A stretch of 15,040 nt of DNA from Candidatus Aenigmatarchaeota archaeon. GTDB lineage: Archaea > Aenigmatarchaeota > Aenigmatarchaeia > QMZP01. Below, piece by piece: positions 6,332 to 13,068 of the stretch. A program made the translations under genes and the position numbers. The notes under the pieces were generated by a model, which did not search any database, was not told the DNA's origin, and saw nothing but the letters and a program-made list of their open reading frames with translations. Location of the stretch: contig QMZY01000008.1 of NCBI GenBank assembly GCA_003663415.1, positions 1-15,040 of the forward strand, read 5' to 3'. How positions within the stretch are numbered: position 1 is the first letter of the stretch; every line of letters starts with the position of its first letter.

Positions 6332-8082
6332 CTTTCCACCTTCTTTTTTAAATCCTCAATTTCTTTTATTATACCGTTCTGAGCATTTTTTAAAAGCTTT
6401 TCATAGTCCCTTTCGAACTTTGCATCAGCTATTTTGTTTTTTGATTTAGTCCTGAGAATATCTTTTACCATCACACCAGCATTCATTGCTTCTTTTGCTT
6501 TTTCAGCGAAAAACAAAACAGCTTTCATCATTCTGTAACTCTTTTTCAAATCACAGTATGTGTCCACTTCATGATAGGCATTTTGCTGCAAAAAGAATTC
6601 CCTTATCATTCTTGCTATTTCCAAAGTTAACTGCTCATGTTCCGGCAGCGCGTCACTTCCGACCAATTGAACAATTTCCTGCAGTTTTTCCTCTTCCTGC
6701 AAAATCCTTTTAGCTTGGTTCATTGTTTCTCTCCAGTCCGAAGCAATGTTTTTCGCGTACCACTCGCTAAGAATATCCTCATACAAACTATACGATGTTA
6801 ACCAGTTTATTGAAGGAAAGTGTCTTCTCTGAGCAAGCTTTGCATCCAGTGCCCAGAATGTTTTGACCACTCTTAAAGTGGATTGTGTTACAGGTTCGGA
6901 GAAATCACCGCCGGGCGGAGAAACCGCACCTATAATACTTACGGACCCTATTTTTTCAACGCCCAAAGGCTTAACCCTTCCCGCTCTCTCATAGAATTCA
7001 GCCAGTCTTGTGGAAAGATACGCAGGATATCCTTCTTCTCCGGGCATTTCCTCAAGTCTGGAAGAAATCTCTCTCATGGCTTCTGCCCATCTTGACGTTG
7101 AGTCAGCCATTAAAGCAACATCATATCCCATATCTCTGTAATACTCGGCAATGGTTATACCAGTATATATGCTTGCTTCTCTTGCAGCCACAGGCATGTT
7201 TGACGTGTTTGCTATTAAAACAGTTCTTTCCATTAACGGTTTTCCGGATTTCGGGTCAATAAGCTCTGGAAACTCCTTAAGAACCTCTGTCATTTCATTT
7301 CCTCTTTCCCCGCAGCCTATATAAACAATTATATCGGCATCGCTCCATTTTGCAAGCTGTTGCTGGGTGACAGTCTTCCCGCTTCCGAAAGGACCGGGAA
7401 TGCCGCCTGTTCCGCCCTTTGCAAGAGGGAAAAGAGCGTCCAAAATCCTCTGTCCTGTAACAAGAGGTATGTTGGGATTTAATTTCTCTGTTACAGGTCT
7501 GGATTTTCTTATAGGCCATTTCTGAAGCATGGTTATTTCTTTACCGTTATCAAGTTTTGCTACAACCTCTTCAACTGTAAATTTACCTGATTTTATTTCT
7601 TTTATTTTGCCTTGCATTCCGGGCGGAACCATAACTTTATGCTCTGTGGTTTCGCTTTCCTTAACCACGCCTATGACTTGTCCCGGCTTAACTTTTTCAT
7701 TCCTTTTTACCACAGGCCTGAATTCCCATTTCTTTTTTCTATCCAAAGGATGAGCGTATGCTCCTCTTTTGATAAAATCTCCCATTAAATCCTTTAAAAC
7801 AGGCAACGGTCTCTGAATGCCATCATAGATGCTTCTCAAAAGACCGGGACCAAGCTCTGCGCACAAAGGTTCGTTTGTGTTTTCCACGGCTTCGCCTGGT
7901 TTTAAACCAGAAGTATCCTCATAAACCTGAACAGTGACTTTATCCCCCTCTATCTGTATAACCTCGCCTATAAGTTTTTCCTTTCCAACCTTAACAACAT
8001 CATACATTCTTGCTCTCATTCCCTCTGCTATCACAACAGGGCCGGAAACCCTGTAAATCACGCCTTTGTTTTGCTTATTCAT
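6328..8082 (-). CDS. atpA: A-type ATP synthase catalytic subunit A
   Basis: A 584-residue catalytic subunit that makes or hydrolyses ATP in the A3B3 head. The layout is: N-terminal barrel ([16 protein letters not shown]), the non-homologous insertion domain of V/A-type A subunits (about 110-190, with [11 protein letters not shown] and VPPGMQGKI), Walker A GPFGSGKT at 230-237, catalytic glutamate E259 in GCGERGNEM, Walker B region [19 protein letters not shown], and a helical C-terminus. This gene often carries inteins at the P-loop; none is present. The start overlaps subunit F by 8 bases and has GAGGAGGG just upstream. Confidence 0.98.
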   Translation of the reverse strand: MNKQNKGVIYRVSGPVVIAEGMRARMYDVVKVGKEKLIGEVIQIEGDKVTVQVYEDTSGLKPGEAVENTNEPLCAELGPGLLRSIYDGIQRPLPVLKDLMGDFIKRGAYAHPLDRKKKWEFRPVVKRNEKVKPGQVIGVVKESETTEHKVMVPPGMQGKIKEIKSGKFTVEEVVAKLDNGKEITMLQKWPIRKSRPVTEKLNPNIPLVTGQRILDALFPLAKGGTGGIPGPFGSGKTVTQQQLAKWSDADIIVYIGCGERGNEMTEVLKEFPELIDPKSGKPLMERTVLIANTSNMPVAAREASIYTGITIAEYYRDMGYDVALMADSTSRWAEAMREISSRLEEMPGEEGYPAYLSTRLAEFYERAGRVKPLGVEKIGSVSIIGAVSPPGGDFSEPVTQSTLRVVKTFWALDAKLAQRRHFPSINWLTSYSLYEDILSEWYAKNIASDWRETMNQAKRILQEEEKLQEIVQLVGSDALPEHEQLTLEIARMIREFFLQQNAYHEVDTYCDLKKSYRMMKAVLFFAEKAKEAMNAGVMVKDILRTKSKNKIADAKFERDYEKLLKNAQNGIIKEIEDLKKKVER

Positions 8083-8395
8083 TTACATCCCTCCTCTCCC
8101 ATACATCAATACCCAAGGACCTTTTTATCATAAGCCTTAGGTTTTCTTCAGCAGAAACATCATAAGACAAAACAACGACAGTGGGCTGAACCTGTGTCAT
8201 TGCCTTTTCTTTTAATCTCTCGTTCAAAAGCTCAAAATCCTTGTTATCCATTATCAGTATTCCTATGTCTTTTCTTTCCATAACTTTCTCAAACACTTTG
8301 TTAATGTTTTCCTTTTCCGCTACAAAAGTGTTTCTTACACCGGCTGTTTCAAACCCCAGCACAAAATGCTCATTCCCTAATACCGCTATCTCCAT
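8075..8395 (-). CDS. atpF: A-type ATP synthase subunit F
   Basis: A 106-residue subunit of the central stalk that joins D and modulates ATP hydrolysis. Marks are [19 protein letters not shown] at the N-terminus (family: IAVIGDEDTVTGFRLAGI), [13 protein letters not shown], and TVVVLSYD in a Rossmann-like fold. Length is typical. Its ATG immediately follows the stop of subunit C with no gap, and its end overlaps subunit A by 8 bases. Confidence 0.93.
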   Translation of the reverse strand: MEIAVLGNEHFVLGFETAGVRNTFVAEKENINKVFEKVMERKDIGILIMDNKDFELLNERLKEKAMTQVQPTVVVLSYDVSAEENLRLMIKRSLGIDVWERRDVNE

Positions 8396-9436
8396 TTACC
8401 CACCTATCACAAGGTTTTTATCTATAAACCCCTCATCAACACCCATTGTTTTGGAATGAACAATGAGTTTTATATTTCTTGCTTCTGTTTCCTTGCTAAT
8501 CAAATAACCAAATATCGGCGAAACAGACAAAATATCTTCATGAAGCATTCTGAGAGCGTGTTTCAAAACAAACCTGTCCATTTCGTTTCTGAATTCAATC
8601 AGTTTTTCCAGAAACTCTTTCTTTGCAAGATGTTTATATTCGGTTGTTTTGAGTATGTTTATAACATCTTCCATGTCTTTGGCTTTTATTATTTTTTTCA
8701 CGACGTCTTCATTGCCTCCCTTAATTATAAAATCTTCTATTTCATTTTCTTTCATGCCGGCCTTTTTGAACCTTATTGAATTTTTTATGTTGAGCAAATC
8801 CACAGTGTATCTGAAAAACCTCAAAAGCGGGTGATTTTTTTTCAGCGCAAGCTTTTGCGAAAACAAAACAATGCCTGAATAATAGTTTTTATCAAGAAGG
8901 TTTTCAAGGCGCACAAGCTCTTTTTCTTCAAGCTGCTTATAAATTACTGCCTTTTTCACTTCTGTAAGTTTTATTATATTATTTGCAATGTACATATTAT
9001 CCCCTTGGTAGAGCCTTTCACAATACTCATATGTTGTGGGAAAAACAGGAATTATTCCGCTTCTCATCTCTTCGGAATCCACGCCATTGATCTTGGCTCT
9101 CAAAACAGTTTTTATGTTGTTTATAACCCATTTCCTCACGTACAGCTCCACAAGCTCTTTCACTTCGTTTTTTATAGAAATTTTCAGTATCTTATTTACT
9201 GTTTTCGCAAGGTTTGCGTTGACTGCCAATTCCACGAGCTCTGCGCCTCTGTACCTGGAAGCAAACCTGTTTATTTCGCTTTTGTATTCACCCTCTTCCA
9301 GAAACCTTGCAATTTCATTAACTCCCATTTTCTTCATCCTCAAATAATCCTCACTTCCCAACAGCTTGGACTTCATTGCCTTTATCCTTGTAACCGTGTA
9401 CGGATATCTCCCGAACCTAATCTTTCCCTTTTTCAT
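8396..9436 (-). CDS. atpC: A-type ATP synthase subunit C
   Basis: A 346-residue, almost all-helical subunit that links the central stalk to the proteolipid ring (V-ATPase d/AC39 family). Marks are YPYTVTRIKAMKSKLL at the N-terminus, repeated helical units with ENLLDKNYY, and a C-terminal section with the ISKETEARNIKLI motif. The start at 9436 is preferred over a start nine codons earlier because GGTGAGAAGG lies directly upstream, a good archaeal ribosome binding site. It overlaps subunit E by 20 bases. Confidence 0.93.
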   Translation of the reverse strand: MKKGKIRFGRYPYTVTRIKAMKSKLLGSEDYLRMKKMGVNEIARFLEEGEYKSEINRFASRYRGAELVELAVNANLAKTVNKILKISIKNEVKELVELYVRKWVINNIKTVLRAKINGVDSEEMRSGIIPVFPTTYEYCERLYQGDNMYIANNIIKLTEVKKAVIYKQLEEKELVRLENLLDKNYYSGIVLFSQKLALKKNHPLLRFFRYTVDLLNIKNSIRFKKAGMKENEIEDFIIKGGNEDVVKKIIKAKDMEDVINILKTTEYKHLAKKEFLEKLIEFRNEMDRFVLKHALRMLHEDILSVSPIFGYLISKETEARNIKLIVHSKTMGVDEGFIDKNLVIGG

Positions 9437-9995
9437 CCTTCTCACCAAAAAGCAAATCAGCAAGTTTTTTCGCTGTTCTTTCCTTTAAAAATTCTATAAG
9501 CGTTGGAAGCGTTAAATCAATCAGTTCCTTTCCGTCTCTGCTTTCTGCTGTTATGCCCCATTCCATATCCTTTTCCATAACCCTTAGTTTTGCGAGTTTT
9601 TTAACAATCTTAACATCTTGTTTTCTCACGTATATGGTGCCTGATTTTATTTCCTTCTCTGCGTTTTTAACAAGGCTTCTGTACAGTTCTGTTTTTTCCT
9701 TTTCCTTCATATCCAGAACCTTTTTTAGAAATTCCTGAAAAACTCTTTCCAGAACCTCCTTTTTTGTATCCAGCGCGAGCTTTTTTCCTTCTATGTTCGC
9801 TTTTATTTTTTCCCTGTTCAACAGGCGTTCCTTTTCTTTTCTTGCTTTTTTCCTTTCCTTCTCAATCTCCTGTTTTGCTTCGGCTTTTGCTTTCTCTATC
9901 AAAGCCTCTGCCTCTTTCTTTGCGTTCTTTATTATTTTCTCTGCCTCTTTCTCAGCCTGCCTTATTATTTCTTTTGAGAGTTCTTTCATTCTCAT
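9417..9995 (-). CDS. atpE: A-type ATP synthase subunit E (peripheral stalk)
   Basis: A 192-residue protein. The first 100 residues form an extended, highly charged coiled coil rich in K, E and A (IIKNAKKEAEALIEKAKAEA). A compact C-terminal domain with KSGTIYVRKQDVKIVKK and ELIDLTLPTLIEFLKERTAKKLADLLF follows. Subunit E pairs with H to make the peripheral stalks that hold A3B3 still. There are two possible starts two codons apart (9995 and 9989); the upstream one is chosen, with GGTAAGG before it. It is 14 bases after subunit K and overlaps C. Confidence 0.93.
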   Translation of the reverse strand: MRMKELSKEIIRQAEKEAEKIIKNAKKEAEALIEKAKAEAKQEIEKERKKARKEKERLLNREKIKANIEGKKLALDTKKEVLERVFQEFLKKVLDMKEKEKTELYRSLVKNAEKEIKSGTIYVRKQDVKIVKKLAKLRVMEKDMEWGITAESRDGKELIDLTLPTLIEFLKERTAKKLADLLFGEKDEKGKD

Positions 9996-10009
9996 CCCTT
10001 ACCAGCTTG

Positions 10010-10228
10010 TTAATGAGCCAGCGACAGTATTTGCAAAGCTATCACAAGACCGAATATTATTATGGTTTCTGGTATAACTGTCAATATCAAACCCTTGCTG
10101 AACAAACCTTCTTTTTCTGCCATTGCTCCGATTGCTGCCGTGCCTATCTCCTTCTCTGCCCATGCTGTTGCAAGAGCAGATATACCTATCGCTATTGCGG
10201 CTCCTATTGCAATCATTTCATTTGCCAT
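10010..10228 (-). CDS. atpK: A-type ATP synthase proteolipid subunit K (c ring)
   Basis: A 72-residue two-helix hairpin, the single-hairpin form of the rotor ring subunit. Helix 1 spans about 5-30, a polar loop AMAEKEGLFSKG connects, and helix 2 about 46-70 contains VIPETIIIFGLVIAL, in which E54 is the ion-carrying carboxylate followed by T55. Helix 1 contains WAEKE: E25 falls where Na+-binding c subunits usually have a glutamine, judged by 15-residue spacing to the loop. That would place two carboxylates at the ion site. Ion specificity cannot be read from this. It has the best ribosome binding site in the operon, in keeping with its high copy number in the complex. Confidence 0.95.
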   Translation of the reverse strand: MANEMIAIGAAIAIGISALATAWAEKEIGTAAIGAMAEKEGLFSKGLILTVIPETIIIFGLVIALQILSLAH

Positions 10229-10230
10229 TC

Positions 10231-10242
10231 AATCACCCTCCT
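10231..10242 (-). promoter_or_regulatory. Near-perfect Shine-Dalgarno site of the proteolipid gene
   Basis: On the minus strand this reads AGGAGGGTGATT, two bases before the ATG at 10228 when the whole match is counted and 9-14 bases for the AGGAGG core. It closely matches the complement of the 16S rRNA 3' end (AGGAGGTGAT). It overlaps the last base of the subunit I stop codon. Confidence 0.75.
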
Positions 10243-11714
10243 TAAGTTCCAAATGGTTTATATAATGTTCCATTACCATGATAAAATTTTGTAAACATTT
10301 CCACATAGTGAAGCCTCAGTGACTGCAAAAAGGAATCAAGCATGCCAAGCATTATATTTATTGTATGACCTGCTATAAGGATAAAAACGCCCATTATTGC
10401 AAACAACCCGCCTGACTGAAACATGCCGTTAGCCATGCCATTCACAAGGACAGCAAGCGATGCTGACGCAAGACCAACCGCAGCAAGCCTTGCATAAGAC
10501 AGAATATTGCTTAAAAGCGAAGGAAGCTCTACAATTCCTATAAATCCCTCGCCAAAAGCAAGCATTATCACACCCAAGAAAAACAGACCAGCGCTTATTG
10601 CAATATTTACGCTCATTACCTTAAACATATCAAGGGCAAACAGAATTCCGCCCGTTTCTATAAGCAACCAGCTCATTTTTGCAAGTATTGCTTTTTTTAT
10701 TCCTTCCTGTTTCAGTTCATTTACGAATCCCAACACAAACCCACCAGTTATATGCACTATGCCAAATATTACCGATATAAGTATTAAATCATTCATTTCA
10801 TGCAACCTGTGAAGATAAGGGTGCAACTGGTAACCAAAAATCTGTTCTGCGCCGAAAAATTCCCCGAAAAAAAACCCAAATACCATTGTGAATACAGCAG
10901 ATAATATGGTTATATTAATAAGGCTTTTCATTCTGTTGAGTTTGAACCTGAGAATGGTAAAGAAAATAAATATAACAAGACCGTAGCCTATATCTCCGAG
11001 CATCATTCCGTAAAACAGCGGAAATGTGAAAAACAGCAAAAATGTTGGGTCAATCTCTTTCGGAATTGGCAACGTGTAAAGGTTAATGAAAAACTCAAAA
11101 GGCTTCATGGGTTTTGGATTGTTAAGCTTTGTCGGCCCATTCGAATCTGGTTCTGTCCTGATATATATGCCTTTGGAAATCTTTTTGACAGCATTTACCA
11201 AGCCGTTTGTGTTTTTTTCCGGAACCCAGCCTGTTATTATAAATGTAAAATCGCTTGATGCGAAATTCAAAGGAGCCTCGCTTTTTCTTACCATTTCTAT
11301 AAGTCTTTTTTCTATTGCTCCAAGTTTTTTTCCGTATGTTTCCTCAAGTTTTCCGATTCTTTTTTTAATACCCGACAGGTCCTTTTCAACAGAAGCAATT
11401 TCCTTCTCTATATTTTCCATTTCTTTATTCACGTCAGAATATTCCCATTCCCCTTTTAATTCTGTCCTGCTAAAATCAGTTTCATTAAGTTTCGCCAGTA
11501 TCTTCTCCTCATCAGACTTTTTCCCAAATACAATAACGTTATGCGTGCCTTTTTCAGGTTCTGAATGAAACGCAACAGTATCAAAACCCTTTAACGCCTC
11601 TTTTAGTTTTTCAGTGCTTTGAATCTGCCCCGCAACGAGAAACACGTTTTCATACCCCTTCAAAACAGAAAGATTTCGAACGCCGCAGCTTTTTATAAAC
11701 TCAATTGTTTGCTT
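10242..11714 (-). CDS. atpI: A-type ATP synthase subunit I (a), membrane part, second reading frame
   Basis: The middle and C-terminal part of subunit I, the stator membrane subunit that forms the ion half-channels. In this frame the protein continues KQTIEFIKSCGVRN straight from the N-terminal fragment, so the pair makes one 604-residue protein if one A is added, or a -1 slip occurs, at 11713-11718. Marks are PLFYGMMLGDIGYGL, FGFFFGEFFGAEQIFGY, a region of about seven hydrophobic segments, and ELPSLLSNILSYARLAAVG, whose arginine (about residue 523 of the joined protein) is the essential channel arginine. Without the upstream fragment the first possible start is a TTG at 11663. The frame stays open for about 490 codons with all key motifs, so it is under selection or only just broken. 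Confidence 0.9.
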   Translation of the reverse strand, partial: KQTIEFIKSCGVRNLSVLKGYENVFLVAGQIQSTEKLKEALKGFDTVAFHSEPEKGTHNVIVFGKKSDEEKILAKLNETDFSRTELKGEWEYSDVNKEMENIEKEIASVEKDLSGIKKRIGKLEETYGKKLGAIEKRLIEMVRKSEAPLNFASSDFTFIITGWVPEKNTNGLVNAVKKISKGIYIRTEPDSNGPTKLNNPKPMKPFEFFINLYTLPIPKEIDPTFLLFFTFPLFYGMMLGDIGYGLVIFIFFTILRFKLNRMKSLINITILSAVFTMVFGFFFGEFFGAEQIFGYQLHPYLHRLHEMNDLILISVIFGIVHITGGFVLGFVNELKQEGIKKAILAKMSWLLIETGGILFALDMFKVMSVNIAISAGLFFLGVIMLAFGEGFIGIVELPSLLSNILSYARLAAVGLASASLAVLVNGMANGMFQSGGLFAIMGVFILIAGHTINIMLGMLDSFLQSLRLHYVEMFTKFYHGNGTLYKPFGT

Positions 11715-12055
11715 TTTTCCCGAAGCTGTTTTAATCTGTCTGAGTGTTCTTTCTCTTTCTCAAGAAGGTCTTTGAGCTGAGAACTGACCTCATTTATGGT
11801 TTTTTCCATTTCCTTTAGACTGAAATCTCCTTTTCCGTTTTCAAAACTCAGGTTCTGTTTAAGCGAGTTCAGTTCCAAAAAAAGCTTTGAAACTTTCTCA
11901 GCGTTTTCCAAAGGCTCCCCGATTGATAAGCCTTTTTCTGGTCTGAATTTTTTTATATGCAAAACCTTTGCTCTGTAAAGTTCATCGATAACCCTCTCTA
12001 AATGTGTTTTTGGCGCTACTATAGTAACCATTGACATTTTTTCAGGGTATATCAT
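11693..12055 (-). CDS. atpI: A-type ATP synthase subunit I, N-terminal fragment before the frame break
   Basis: A 120-residue frame that starts like subunit I (YPEKMSMVTIVAPKTHLERVIDELYRAKVLHIKKF) and runs into the coiled-coil part of the cytoplasmic domain. Its last residues (SKQLSL) are out of register; the true sequence leaves this frame at about residue 114, within a run of six A (T on the plus strand, 11713-11718). The start overlaps subunit H by 4 bases (ATGA). Possible explanations are a one-base sequencing or assembly deletion in the homopolymer, a real frameshift mutation, or programmed -1 recoding or transcript slippage. Confidence 0.88.
   Translation of the reverse strand: MIYPEKMSMVTIVAPKTHLERVIDELYRAKVLHIKKFRPEKGLSIGEPLENAEKVSKLFLELNSLKQNLSFENGKGDFSLKEMEKTINEVSSQLKDLLEKEKEHSDRLKQLREKSKQLSL
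11713..11718 (-). other. A6 run where the subunit I reading frame breaks
   Basis: On the minus strand the codons read CGG GAA AAA AGC. If the lysyl-tRNA on AAA moves back by one base it still pairs perfectly with AAA, and the next codon becomes AAG, restoring the long frame. Adding one A gives the same protein. No strong downstream hairpin is visible within about 40 bases; the next GC-rich stretch is AGCTGCGGCG. Confidence 0.75.
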
Positions 12056-12378
12056 AGCTCCTCACTAACCAGTTTCTTGAAATCCTTAAAAAGCATGTCC
12101 AGAGCCTTTGTTTTGTTTTTCAAGGCATTGGTTTTTATTTTTTCTGCTTTTTTTTCAAACACTTTCAATATGTTTTTTCTTTCTTTCTCAATTTCCTTTT
12201 CAATCCCCTCAAACTCTTTCTCTTTTAATTGCTCTGTTTTTTTATCCAAGCCCTTTTTAACCTCGTCGGCTTTTTTTCTTCCAGAATCAAGAATTTCCTG
12301 CGCTTTTTTTTCAGCATCTTCTATGATTTTTCTTGCCTTTTCTTCTGATTTTTTGATTTCAATTAAAACATCTTCCAT
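12052..12378 (-). CDS. ahaH: A-type ATP synthase subunit H (peripheral stalk)
   Basis: A 108-residue, almost uninterrupted coiled-coil protein rich in K and E (SEEKARKIIEDAEKKAQEIL), typical of subunit H, which pairs with E in the peripheral stalk. The ATG at 12378 is chosen over a TTG 14 codons upstream, because the longer version (MNILIQLFKRRLGF) would contain the promoter's TATA-like sequences and has no family support. It is the first gene of the operon. Its stop overlaps the subunit I start by 4 bases. Confidence 0.88.
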   Translation of the reverse strand: MEDVLIEIKKSEEKARKIIEDAEKKAQEILDSGRKKADEVKKGLDKKTEQLKEKEFEGIEKEIEKERKNILKVFEKKAEKIKTNALKNKTKALDMLFKDFKKLVSEEL

Positions 12379-12394
12379 AAACCCCAACCTTCGC

Positions 12395-12417
12395 TTAAAT
12401 AATTGTATCAATATATT
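12395..12417 (-). promoter_or_regulatory. Promoter region of the ATP synthase operon
   Basis: Two TATA-like candidates are seen on the minus strand: TTATTTAA (12395-12402), centred about 20 bases before the ATG at 12378, and the palindromic AATATATT (12410-12417), about 35 bases before it. The first would give a leaderless mRNA; the second a leader of about 9 bases including GGTTGGGG. I cannot choose between them. Confidence 0.45.
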
Positions 12418-12424
12418 CAAAAAG

Positions 12425-12445
12425 TTTTCGGCTGAAAAGCCAAAA
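12425..12445. repeat. Hairpin with GAAA loop between the ATP synthase promoter and tRNA-Trp
   Basis: TTTT-c-GGCT, GAAA, AGCC-AAAA forms eight pairs with one bulged C and a GNRA-type tetraloop on the plus strand. It lies between two divergent promoters. Role unknown; could be an operator or chance in an AT-rich spacer. Confidence 0.3.
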
Positions 12446-12474
12446 TCCCACCAAACCCACCAGAAAATCCCAAA

Positions 12475-12486
12475 ATTTTATAATAT
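12475..12486 (+). promoter_or_regulatory. TATA-like box for tRNA-Trp
   Basis: ATTTTATAATAT lies about 34 bases (centre to start) before the mature 5' end of the tRNA. The spacing fits a short 5' leader removed by RNase P. Inference from position. Confidence 0.4.
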
Positions 12487-12513
12487 CTTTCCATTAAAAT
12501 TAACCATAAATCA

Positions 12514-12620
12514 GGGGACGTGAGGTAACGGCATCCTGACCGGCTCCAGTCTTTAAGCCTGGACCGCTGACGCGAGAATGAAGAAACCGGTTCATCTGGG
12601 TTCAAATCCCAGCGTCCCCA
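12514..12620 (+). tRNA. tRNA-Trp (anticodon CCA) with a short intron
   Basis: The acceptor stem GGGGACG (12514-12520) pairs perfectly with CGTCCCC (12613-12619), with discriminator A at 12620 and no encoded CCA. The D arm has AGG/CCT pairing and the GG pair at 12530-12531. Anticodon stem ACCGG (12539-12543) pairs with CCGGT (12587-12591). The loop starts C-T-CCA-G, so the anticodon is CCA (12546-12548), for tryptophan. The T arm is CTGGG / TTCAAAT / CCCAG (12596-12612). Between the stem halves are 43 bases instead of 7, so there is an intron of 36 bases, best placed between positions 37 and 38 (12550-12585). The mature tRNA would be 71 bases before CCA addition. An intron at this site in tRNA-Trp is common in archaea. 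Confidence 0.92.
12550..12585 (+). other. tRNA-Trp intron (boundaries inferred)
   Basis: This assumes the usual 37/38 site, giving a mature loop CTCCAGA. The expected bulge-helix-bulge splice motif is imperfect: central helix CTCC (12544-12547) with GAAG (12580-12583) has three pairs and a C-A mismatch, and the adjoining inner helix is weak. An alternative internal stem pairs 12550-12555 with 12579-12584 (six pairs, one G-U). TCCAG of the anticodon loop can also pair with CTGGA at 12559-12563. At 36 bases it is too short for the box C/D guide RNA found in some euryarchaeal tRNA-Trp introns. Confidence 0.6.
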
Positions 12621-12628
12621 TATATTAA
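12621..12628 (+). promoter_or_regulatory. TATA-like box of the pilin-like gene, abutting the tRNA end
   Basis: TATATTAA begins right after the tRNA discriminator base and is centred about 27 bases before the ATG at 12652, with no ribosome binding site. This predicts a leaderless transcript starting near the ATG. Confidence 0.5.
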
Positions 12629-12651
12629 CTTCCAGACCCAAATAATTTTAT

Positions 12652-13068
12652 ATGAATTTCCTGAAAAAAGCCCAGGTTGCTTTTGAGTATTTAATGATAT
12701 TTGGCATTGTTCTGGGATTTGCAATACCCGTATGGATTTATGTTTCAAACCTTCAGAGACAAACAGGAACAGATATGTATCTTTCTTATGCAAAAAACAC
12801 AGCCAACCAGATAGCTGACACAGCTGACCTTGTTTATTCCCAAGGCGCTCCGGCAAAAGTCAGAATAAAGGTTTACATACCCAAACACGTTGTTTCAGCA
12901 AACATAACAGGACGTGAAATAAATTTCAACATGTCTTATATGGATGGATATACTGATGTATTTGCAACGAGCATGGCTCCCCTTAACGGAAGTCTTCCGA
13001 ATCTGGAAGGCGTGTACTGGATAGAAATAGAAGCAACGGACAGCGGTGTGGATATAACTCCAGTTTAA
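12652..13068 (+). CDS. Class III signal peptide (pilin-like) protein
   Basis: A 138-residue secreted or membrane-anchored protein with an archaeal class III (type IV pilin-like) signal: FLKKA then QVAFEYLM, predicted to be cut between A7 and Q8 by an EppA/PibD-type prepilin peptidase, with the conserved E at +5 (E12). The hydrophobic helix (about 8-32) would form the filament core. The rest is a small beta-rich domain with three N-x-S/T sequons (N84, N93, N112), possible N-glycosylation sites. No match to a named pilin is claimed. It is preceded by tRNA-Trp and converges on the KaiC-like gene, overlapping it by 4 bases. No other pilus assembly gene (ATPase, membrane platform, peptidase) is in the window. 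Confidence 0.85.
   Translation: MNFLKKAQVAFEYLMIFGIVLGFAIPVWIYVSNLQRQTGTDMYLSYAKNTANQIADTADLVYSQGAPAKVRIKVYIPKHVVSANITGREINFNMSYMDGYTDVFATSMAPLNGSLPNLEGVYWIEIEATDSGVDITPV

Noticed and set aside
6328..8082. Intein in the catalytic subunit A gene
   Set aside because: The P-loop and neighbouring conserved blocks are continuous and the protein has normal length.
10242..12055. atpI as two separate genes or a dead pseudogene
   Set aside because: The two parts join without loss of residues, the downstream frame keeps all key motifs over about 490 codons, and only one base is at issue.
12379..12420. Upstream TTG start for subunit H
   Set aside because: It would place the promoter boxes inside the coding sequence and adds a non-family N-terminus.
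12550..12585. Box C/D guide RNA inside the tRNA-Trp intron, as in Haloferax
   Set aside because: The intron is only 36 bases. A CTGA and an ATGAAG are present but in the wrong spacing, with no second box pair.
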